Origin: an uncultured Ruminococcus sp.
GTDB taxonomy: Bacteria; Bacillota; Clostridia; Oscillospirales; Ruminococcaceae
Direction of reading: 5' to 3'
NCBI GenBank assembly: GCA_947177375.1
Contig: CAMWUF010000062.1
Location: 1-6,604, forward strand
DNA length: 6,604 nucleotides
In this document: one piece after another, positions 1 to 4,384 of the stretch
Layout of the letters: the number at the start of each line of letters is the position of its first letter
Position numbering within the stretch: position 1 is the first letter of the stretch
Notes under the pieces: generated by a model
Seen by the model: only the letters and a program-made list of their open reading frames with translations
What the model was told of the DNA's origin: nothing
Databases searched by the model: none
Made by a program: the position numbers and the translations under genes

Positions 1-78
1 TTATAGCATAAAGTAAGATATTTGTCAACAGGTATAAAAATAATTGAAAAATGATAGAAAAATTGCTAATTTGGTAAG

Positions 79-131
79 AAAAAATATTTTTTAAAAATTA
101 TCTTGACATTCTGAAAAAAATATGCTATACT
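79..131 (+). promoter_or_regulatory. Sigma-A promoter of the ylxM-ffh-rpsP-khpA-rimM-trmD operon, with UP-like A/T tract
   Basis: A perfect -35 box TTGACA lies at 103-108 and a -10 box TATACT at 126-131, separated by 17 nt. A TG one base upstream of the -10 (123-124) makes it an extended -10. Directly upstream, 79-100 consists of A and T tracts (six A, TA, six T, then more A/T), which resembles an UP element contacting the RNA polymerase alpha subunits. Transcription should begin near 137-139. No gene lies between this promoter and ylxM, so it probably drives the whole downstream operon. The first ~78 bases of the window show no supportable gene. Confidence 0.88.
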
Positions 132-133
132 AA

Positions 134-168
134 GTAAAGTCTGGAAGTGGAAAGCAATTTTACTTTAC
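134..168 (+). other. Possible 5'-leader stem in the ylxM mRNA
   Basis: GTAAAGT at 134-140 is exactly complementary to ACTTTAC at 162-168, with a 21-nt loop. If transcription starts at about 134-135 the stem would sit at the very 5' end of the mRNA, just before the Shine-Dalgarno sequence at 171-176. If the start is at 138 or later, only three or so pairs remain. It is a short AT-rich stem and may be chance. Confidence 0.25.
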
Positions 169-182
169 ACAGGAGGCATTCC

Positions 183-500
183 ATGGCTAAGAATTTAAAA
201 TATGTGCTTTTGTTAGATTGTTACGGTGAATTATTAACAGAACGTCAACAACAAATTGCAGAGCTATATTATAATGAAGATTTTTCTTTGTCAGAAATCG
301 CAGAAATGCAAAATATTACAAGACAAGCTGTAAGGGATAGTTTACGGCATTCGGAAAATATATTATTGCAGACAGAAGAAAAATTAGGCATGGCAGAGAG
401 AATATCACAAATGCGATTTTGTCTGGAGCAAATTGTAAAAAATTCTGAATCAGAAAAAATTGCAGAATTGGCAAGAAACGGGCTTGCATTATTATCATAA
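183..500 (+). CDS. ylxM: YlxM family SRP-associated helix-turn-helix protein
   Basis: A 105-residue cytoplasmic protein of the YlxM/p13 family. These are small sigma-factor-like helix-turn-helix proteins encoded next to ffh in Firmicutes, and a streptococcal member has been reported to influence the SRP pathway. Residues about 19-57 form the helix-turn-helix region, with LTERQQQIAELYY followed by the SLSEIAEMQNITRQAVRDSL recognition part. The rest (58-105) is helical and rich in Glu. The start at 183 is chosen because AGGAGG (171-176) lies 6 nt upstream and the protein then begins MAKNLKYVLLLDCYGELLT, the family's usual N-terminus; an in-frame upstream ATG at 147 lacks such a site. It is first in the operon, 14 nt ahead of ffh, so the two are surely cotranscribed. 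Family assignment is firm; the molecular role is less well known. Confidence 0.93.
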   Translation: MAKNLKYVLLLDCYGELLTERQQQIAELYYNEDFSLSEIAEMQNITRQAVRDSLRHSENILLQTEEKLGMAERISQMRFCLEQIVKNSESEKIAELARNGLALLS

Positions 501-514
501 AAGGAGCATTTTTC

Positions 515-1897
515 ATGGCATTTGAGGGACTTTCTGAAAAATTAAGCAATGTATTTAAAAAATTAAAATCTCATGGCAGACTGACAGAAAGTGATGTCAA
601 AGAAGCTATGCGTGAAGTACGTCTTGCTTTGCTGGAAGCAGATGTTAGCTATAAAGTCGTAAAAGATTTTGTTGCAAAGGTTTCTAAAAGAGCTGTCGGC
701 GAAGATGTATTATCTAGTCTGACACCTGCACAGCAGGTAATTAAAATCGTCAATGATGAATTAATTCAGCTCATGGGCAATGATAATGTAAGAATTAACA
801 TGTCTTCTAAACCGCCAACTGTTATGATGATGTGTGGTTTACAAGGTTCAGGTAAGACAACACATTCTGCAAAATTAGCAAAATATCTCAAAGCAGAAGG
901 ACACAGACCATTATTAGTTGCCTGTGATATTTACAGACCTGCTGCAATTCAGCAATTACAAGTCGTTGGCGAAAAAGCCAATGTCACTGTATTTGAAATG
1001 GGACAGATAAATCCTGTAAAAATTGCAACACAAGCTGTGAAATATGCCAAAGATTATGGACATGATATTATTATTTTAGATACAGCAGGGCGTTTGCATA
1101 TTGATGTGGAATTAATGCAGGAATTGCAGGACGTAAAAGAAGCCACACACCCTGATGAAATTATGTTAGTTGTAGATGCAATGACAGGACAAGATGCTGT
1201 CAATGTAGCAAAAGCTTTTGATGATGCCCTTGGCATTGATAGTATTCTGATGTCAAAATTAGATTCTGATACAAGAGGCGGTGCAGCATTATCTGTATTA
1301 GCTGTCACTGGTAAGCCAATTAAATTTGTCGGCATGGGTGAAAAACTTGATGAATTTGAAAAATTTCATCCCAAACGCATGGCATCTAGAATTTTAGGCA
1401 TGGGCGATGTCTTGACTTTAATTGAACGTGCTGAAAATGTGATTGACCATAAAGAAGCTGAAAAGCTGACAAGAAAAATGCAGGAACAAAAATTTGACAT
1501 GACAGACTTGCTGGAACAGCTCCGACAAATCCGTAAAATGGGTTCACTCAAAAGCATTGTTTCTATGTTCCCTGGTGGAGATAAAATAGATGACAGTGCC
1601 TTAGATGATAAACAATTTGATAGATTAGAAGCAATTATTTTAGCAATGACACCTGCAGAACGTGCGAAACCTGCAATGATTAATCCGTCCAGAAAAAGAC
1701 GTATTGCCAAAGGCAGTGGCATGAAAGTAGAAGATGTCAATCGGTTGTTAAAGCAATTTGAACAAATGCAGAAAGTTATGAAGCAATTTACCAGCAAAGG
1801 CAAAAAACAAAAGGCTATGCTTCGACAGGCAAAGCGTTCTTTTGCAGGCATGAATTTTGATAATATGCCTGGTATGAAGCCTAAAAAAAGAAAATAA
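515..1897 (+). CDS. ffh: Signal recognition particle protein Ffh (SRP54 GTPase)
   Basis: Ffh binds the SRP RNA and hydrophobic signal sequences on nascent chains, and with the receptor FtsY targets ribosomes to the membrane. The 460 residues match the usual length. The N domain spans about 1-95, including REVRLALLEADV at 34-45. The G domain spans about 96-300: P-loop GLQGSGKTT (108-116), insertion-box DIYRPAA (138-144), DTAGR (189-193), the G4 motif SKLD (247-250) where most homologues have TKLD or TKVD, followed by SDTRGGAALS, and the closing region GKPIKFVGMGEKLDEFEKFHP (266-286). The Met-rich M domain (about 325-445) contains the finger-loop FPGG (352-355) and the RNA-binding SRKRRIAKGSG (392-402). 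The tail is short and basic. The start follows AAGGAG (501-506) by 8 nt. No SRP RNA gene is visible in the window. Confidence 0.98.
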   Translation: MAFEGLSEKLSNVFKKLKSHGRLTESDVKEAMREVRLALLEADVSYKVVKDFVAKVSKRAVGEDVLSSLTPAQQVIKIVNDELIQLMGNDNVRINMSSKPPTVMMMCGLQGSGKTTHSAKLAKYLKAEGHRPLLVACDIYRPAAIQQLQVVGEKANVTVFEMGQINPVKIATQAVKYAKDYGHDIIILDTAGRLHIDVELMQELQDVKEATHPDEIMLVVDAMTGQDAVNVAKAFDDALGIDSILMSKLDSDTRGGAALSVLAVTGKPIKFVGMGEKLDEFEKFHPKRMASRILGMGDVLTLIERAENVIDHKEAEKLTRKMQEQKFDMTDLLEQLRQIRKMGSLKSIVSMFPGGDKIDDSALDDKQFDRLEAIILAMTPAERAKPAMINPSRKRRIAKGSGMKVEDVNRLLKQFEQMQKVMKQFTSKGKKQKAMLRQAKRSFAGMNFDNMPGMKPKKRK

Positions 1898-1907
1898 TGA
1901 TTCGCTT

Positions 1908-1930
1908 TTTTATGCGGTTTCCGCATGAAA
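1908..1930 (+). other. Intergenic hairpin between ffh and rpsP
   Basis: ATGCGG (1912-1917) and CCGCAT (1921-1926) form a perfect stem with a TTT loop. It extends outward through a G-U pair and three A-U pairs to 1908-1930. No T tract follows, so it is not a standard intrinsic terminator in the + direction. It lies 10 nt after the ffh stop and may protect or process the mRNA ends, helping to set different expression of ffh and rpsP. That role is inferred. Confidence 0.5.
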
Positions 1931-1933
1931 TAT

Positions 1934-1960
1934 ATATTAAATATTAAATTTATATTAAAT
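1934..1960 (+). repeat. Short AT-rich direct repeats in the rpsP leader
   Basis: ATATTAAAT occurs three times, at 1934-1942, 1941-1949 and 1952-1960, just upstream of the rpsP ribosome binding site. The tract is almost purely A and T and should be unstructured. It could act as a translation enhancer or be simple low-complexity spacer; I see no clear -35 box that would make it a promoter. Confidence 0.4.
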
Positions 1961-1978
1961 TTGTGAGGTGAATTTAAA

Positions 1979-2221
1979 ATGGCAGTAAAAATCAGATTAA
2001 GAAGAATGGGTGCAAAAAAAGCGCCGTTCTATCGTATTGTAGTTGCTGATTCTCGTTTCCCAAGAGATGGCAGAAGCATTGACGAAATCGGTTATTATGA
2101 CCCAACAAAAGAACCATCTATTGTAAAAGTAGATGCTGAAAAAGCCAAAGAATGGATTGGCAAAGGTGCGCAACCAACAGATATTGTCAAAACTCTGCTG
2201 AAAAAAGAGGGCGTGCTTTAA
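1979..2221 (+). CDS. rpsP: 30S ribosomal protein bS16
   Basis: bS16 is a primary-binding protein of the 30S subunit body and is needed for correct 16S rRNA folding during assembly. The 80-residue product has the family hallmark at its start: MAVKIRLRRMGAKKAPFYR, then IVVADSRFPRDGRSIDEIGYYDP to residue 42. The remaining half is a typical short S16 ending in PTDIVKTLLKKEGVL. The start follows GAGGTG (1965-1970) by 8 nt. It sits 81 nt after ffh and 106 nt before khpA, with hairpins in both gaps, which suggests that this abundant protein's mRNA segment is controlled separately by processing or stability. Confidence 0.98.
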   Translation: MAVKIRLRRMGAKKAPFYRIVVADSRFPRDGRSIDEIGYYDPTKEPSIVKVDAEKAKEWIGKGAQPTDIVKTLLKKEGVL

Positions 2222-2249
2222 TCTAAAAGCTAAAAATGGATAGTGCCTG

Positions 2250-2297
2250 AATTATCCCTCGCTTTGCAAGTTATTTTGCTTGCAAGTGAGGGGAATT
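2250..2297 (+). other. Long imperfect hairpin between rpsP and khpA
   Basis: The arm 2256-2270 (CCCTCGCTTTGCAAG) pairs with 2279-2292 (CTTGCAAGTGAGGG) with one G-U pair, one bulged T and an 8-nt loop. AATT at 2250-2253 and 2294-2297 adds four outer pairs after a small internal loop. No T run follows directly; T9 begins 24 nt later, too far for a normal terminator. The 3' arm contains a Shine-Dalgarno-like GAGGGG (2288-2293), which could serve an alternative in-frame khpA start at 2304, so the stem could hide that site. Function is inferred; the pairing is read directly. Confidence 0.7.
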
Positions 2298-2315
2298 GAC
2301 GGCATGAAGAAAGGA

Positions 2316-2324
2316 TTTTTTTTT
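2316..2324 (+). repeat. T9 homopolymer just before the khpA start
   Basis: Nine consecutive T lie between the AAAGGA ribosome binding site (2310-2315) and the ATG at 2328. If translation instead began at the in-frame ATG 2304, the run would encode three Phe codons. A change in length would alter ribosome binding site spacing or the frame of the extended form. Confidence 0.85.
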
Positions 2325-2327
2325 ATT

Positions 2328-2564
2328 ATGAAAGATTTATTATATGCAATTGTTGTAGGTCTGGTAGAAGATACTTCTGCAATTGAAATTACACAAGATG
2401 AACCAAATCAAGAAGGTGTGATTGTATTTCATTTACGTGTTGCAGAAAATGATATGGGCAGAGTCATTGGCAAGCAAGGCAGAATTGCAAAAGCCATTAG
2501 AACAATTATGCGTTCTGGTGCAACTAGAAAAGGCATAGATGCCATTGCAGTGGAAATCGGCTGA
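2328..2564 (+). CDS. khpA: KH-domain RNA-binding protein KhpA (YlqC family)
   Basis: A 78-residue single KH-domain protein of the KhpA/YlqC family. KhpA binds RNA and in several Firmicutes pairs with KhpB (Jag/EloR) to affect cell elongation and division, and it binds many transcripts. The KH signature is GRVIGKQGRIAKAIRTIMRS at residues 44-63, with the GKQG loop at 48-51 that contacts the RNA backbone. The chosen start gives MKDLLYAIVVGLVED, the family's usual beginning. Its ribosome binding site AAAGGA is 12 nt away, slightly long because of the T9 run. An in-frame ATG at 2304 would add eight residues (MKKGFFFI) and cannot be excluded. It ends 14 nt before rimM in the conserved rpsP-khpA-rimM-trmD order. 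Confidence 0.95.
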   Translation: MKDLLYAIVVGLVEDTSAIEITQDEPNQEGVIVFHLRVAENDMGRVIGKQGRIAKAIRTIMRSGATRKGIDAIAVEIG

Positions 2565-2578
2565 TACAGGTGAATTTT

Positions 2579-3100
2579 ATGCAAAAGCGTTTTTTAGAAA
2601 TCGGAAAAATAACAAACGTCCATGGTCTGCAAGGGGAGCTGAAAGTTTACCCGTGGTGTGATGATGTGACGTTTTTGTGTTCTTTTGAGAAATTATATTT
2701 AGATAATCAAGGAAAAAAAGAAATTAAAATTATAAAAACAAAAATCCAGCAAAATCTTGTGATTATGCGAATAGAAAATTGCAATACCCGTGAACAGGCA
2801 GAAAAGTTAAAAAATCAAGTGCTTTATATGGACAGACAAGATGTAGCATTAGAAGAAAATTGTTATTTTATTCAGGATTTAATCGGTTTGCAAGTAATAG
2901 ATATTGATACCGGAAAATTATGGGGTGTGATTCGTGATGTCATGCAAACGGGTGCAAATGATGTCTATGCTATCTGGAATGCACAAGAAAAAAAAGAATA
3001 TCTTGCACCTGCAATTCCTGATGTGATTTTAGAAACAAATTTAGAATTAGGCATGATGAAAATTAGACCATTGAGAGGGCTGTTTGATGATACGGATTGA
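2579..3100 (+). CDS. rimM: Ribosome maturation factor RimM
   Basis: RimM binds the 30S head near S19 and is needed for late 16S rRNA processing. The 173-residue product has the two expected domains. The N-terminal RimM barrel (about 5-88) opens with FLEIGKITNVHGLQGELKV, matching the family G-x-I-x-x-x-H-G-L-x-G-E pattern. The C-terminal PRC barrel (about 95-170) contains YFIQDLIGLQVIDIDTG, then GANDVY (125-130), YLAPAIPDVI (141-150) and a final LRGLFD. The ATG at 2579 is preferred over a GTG at 2570 because AGGTGA (2568-2573) lies 5 nt upstream of it and overlaps the GTG. It overlaps trmD by 14 nt, a sign of translational coupling. Confidence 0.96.
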   Translation: MQKRFLEIGKITNVHGLQGELKVYPWCDDVTFLCSFEKLYLDNQGKKEIKIIKTKIQQNLVIMRIENCNTREQAEKLKNQVLYMDRQDVALEENCYFIQDLIGLQVIDIDTGKLWGVIRDVMQTGANDVYAIWNAQEKKEYLAPAIPDVILETNLELGMMKIRPLRGLFDDTD

Positions 3101-3785
3101 TATTGCAACGTTATTTCCAGAAATGTGTGAAACTGTTTTGTCAGAAAGTATTATTGGTCGTGCTAGAAAATCAGGAGCAATTGAAATTCATTGTCATAAT
3201 ATCAGAGACTATACAACAGATAAGCATCGCCGTGCAGATGATACGCCCTATGGTGGCGGAATGGGTATGGTCATGAAAGCAGAGCCAATTTATCGCTGTT
3301 GGCAAGCTGTTTGTGAAGAATTAAGCCAAAAGCCTTATAGTATTTTTTTGTCTCCACAAGGGCATGTATTAACACAGGCAAAAACTGTCGCATTATCTAA
3401 AAAAGAAAATTTATTTTTGCTTTGTGGACATTATGAAGGCGTTGACCAGAGAGTATTAGATAAAATCATTGATGAAGAAATTTCTATTGGTGATTATGTA
3501 TTAACGGGAGGAGAACTGCCTGCTTTGGTGCTGACAGATGCGATTGCAAGAATGTGTCCCAATGTATTATCTTCTGCGTTATGCTTTGAAGAAGAAAGCC
3601 ATTGGAATGGCTTGCTAGAATATCCCCAATATACAAAACCTGAAACATGGGAAAATTTATCTGTTCCAAGTGTATTATTATCTGGGCATCATTTGAAAAT
3701 TGCTCAGTGGCATGCTCAGGAAAGTTTGCGTGTGACGCAAGAAAAGCGTCCTGATTTGTATCAATTATGGATTGACAAAAATTGA
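3087..3785 (+). CDS. trmD: tRNA (guanine-N1)-methyltransferase TrmD
   Basis: TrmD makes m1G at position 37 of tRNAs read by CNN codons, using S-adenosylmethionine; this prevents +1 frameshifting. The 232 residues are near the family length. Trefoil-knot SPOUT motifs are present: PYGGGMGMVMKAEPI (54-68), LSPQG (88-92), LCGHYEGVDQR (112-122) and ISIGDYVLTGGELPAL (132-147), which bind the methyl donor, then DAIARMCPNVL. The conserved Arg of that last motif is R155. The C-terminal domain has GLLEYPQYTKP (175-185), VPSVLLSGHH and a final RPDL. At the position of the catalytic Asp (DSF in many homologues) there is Glu170 (EES). The ATG at 3087 follows GAGAGGG (3073-3079) by 7 nt and overlaps rimM; an adjacent TTG at 3084 is less likely. 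rplS does not follow. Confidence 0.97.
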   Translation: MIRIDIATLFPEMCETVLSESIIGRARKSGAIEIHCHNIRDYTTDKHRRADDTPYGGGMGMVMKAEPIYRCWQAVCEELSQKPYSIFLSPQGHVLTQAKTVALSKKENLFLLCGHYEGVDQRVLDKIIDEEISIGDYVLTGGELPALVLTDAIARMCPNVLSSALCFEEESHWNGLLEYPQYTKPETWENLSVPSVLLSGHHLKIAQWHAQESLRVTQEKRPDLYQLWIDKN

Positions 3786-3790
3786 CAAAA
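3771..3790 (+). repeat. Tandem 10-bp duplication across the trmD stop codon
   Basis: ATTGACAAAA is repeated exactly at 3771-3780 and 3781-3790. The TGA stop of trmD (3783-3785) lies in the second copy, so the duplication forms the extreme C-terminus. Each copy contains a TTGACA string, but no good -10 box stands 16-18 nt downstream of either. Confidence 0.8.
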
Positions 3791-3823
3791 TTTATAGCAC
3801 CCTGCACAGAATTTTCAGTTGAA

Positions 3824-3891
3824 ATTTGTACGATACGAATAGTATATTTCACAAAAATTATGATTGCTAGCATTTGTGAATATGTACAAAT
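3824..3891 (+). ncRNA. Candidate structured RNA element upstream of ptsH (unrecognised)
   Basis: Nested inverted repeats occupy this part of the 271-nt trmD-ptsH gap. An outer stem pairs ATTTGTAC (3824-3831) with GTACAAAT (3884-3891). Inside it, ATAC (3833-3836) can pair with GTAT (3842-3845), and TTCACAAA (3848-3855) pairs perfectly with TTTGTGAA (3873-3880), extendable by three pairs after a bulged T if the ATAC/GTAT stem is open. Together they could form a three-way junction of about 68 nt. No known riboswitch or small RNA is recognised. All stems are AT-rich, so the element could instead be a DNA operator or chance. Transcription would have to come from trmD read-through or a weak local promoter. 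Confidence 0.3.
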
Positions 3892-3969
3892 AATAAGTCT
3901 GTCAATAGGCTTTTGTTTTAACAAACCGTAGAATTTTGAAAAAAAACGTCTGAATATTAAAAAAAACTA

Positions 3970-3998
3970 TTGACTAGATTGAAATTTGCATGTATAAT
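3970..3998 (+). promoter_or_regulatory. Sigma-A promoter of ptsH
   Basis: TTGACT (3970-3975) and a perfect TATAAT (3993-3998) are separated by exactly 17 nt, with A-rich sequence (3958-3966) directly upstream. Transcription should start near 4004-4006, giving a leader of about 50 nt before the ptsH start. No cre-like operator is evident. The rest of the gap between trmD and here has no convincing intrinsic terminator, so some read-through from trmD is possible. Confidence 0.88.
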
Positions 3999-4056
3999 TA
4001 CATTATGCAAAGTGATTAAATTATATTGCAGTGTTGCAAAGATGGGAGAGTTTTTT

Positions 4057-4329
4057 ATGTTTGTGAAAGATGTAACTGTTCAAAATCAAGTAGGTCTGCA
4101 TGCAAGACCAGCAACTTTCTTTATTCAGAAAGCGAACGAATTCAAGTCCTCTATCTGGATTGAAAAGAAAGAACGCCGTGTAAACGCAAAGAGCCTGTTG
4201 GGCATTTTGTCTCTTGGTATCGTTGGTGGCACGGATATTCGTATTATTGCTGATGGTAGTGACGAATCAGCAGCCGTTGAAGCACTGGTTGAACTGGTGG
4301 AAAGCGGCTTCAATGACGAAAATAGATAA
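4057..4329 (+). CDS. ptsH: HPr family phosphocarrier protein
   Basis: HPr carries phosphate from enzyme I to the sugar-specific enzymes II of the phosphotransferase system. The 90-residue product matches the family length. The active-site motif GLHARPA covers 13-19, with His15 and the supporting Arg17. The regulatory site VNAKSLLGILSLG (42-54) puts Ser46 where HPr kinase acts in Firmicutes, so a role in carbon catabolite repression is likely. His15 rules out the non-transporting paralogue Crh, which lacks it. The start is set by GGGAG (4044-4048), 8 nt upstream; in-frame codons further upstream fall in the promoter. It is monocistronic, with its own promoter and terminator; ptsI is not adjacent. 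Its codons look more GC-ending than those of its neighbours, consistent with high expression. Confidence 0.96.
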   Translation: MFVKDVTVQNQVGLHARPATFFIQKANEFKSSIWIEKKERRVNAKSLLGILSLGIVGGTDIRIIADGSDESAAVEALVELVESGFNDENR

Positions 4330-4348
4330 AAAGCGGACATACTCTATT

Positions 4349-4376
4349 GGGCTGCCAATATGGCAGCCCTTTTTTT
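4349..4376 (+). terminator. Intrinsic terminator of ptsH
   Basis: GGGCTGCCA (4349-4357) and TGGCAGCCC (4361-4369) form a perfect 9-bp GC-rich stem around ATA (the last A-T pair may stay open), followed by seven T (4370-4376). It lies 19 nt after the ptsH stop. In the opposite direction there is no T tract, so it is at best a weak terminator for the convergent spoIVB. Confidence 0.95.
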
Positions 4377-4384
4377 ATTATTTT

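Noticed and set aside
1366..1926. 186-codon minus-strand frame opposite ffh
   Set aside because: Shadow of the Ffh M-domain coding sequence; the long Ser/Leu/Cys-rich translation is typical of antisense frames.
3772..3810. Promoter from the TTGACA strings in the tandem repeat after trmD
   Set aside because: No acceptable -10 box stands 16-18 nt downstream of either copy; the nearest is TATAGC at 15 nt.
3877..3905. Minus-strand promoter with TTGACA (3905-3900)
   Set aside because: The -10 at the right spacing (TATTCA) is poor, and no minus-strand gene follows.
3484..3924. 146-codon minus-strand frame opposite trmD
   Set aside because: Shadow of a clear trmD gene; no family features and no start signal.
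3970..4056. N-terminal extension of HPr from a TTG codon
   Set aside because: The TTG is the -35 box itself, and the extension would include the -10 box. The family start with a good ribosome binding site is at 4057.
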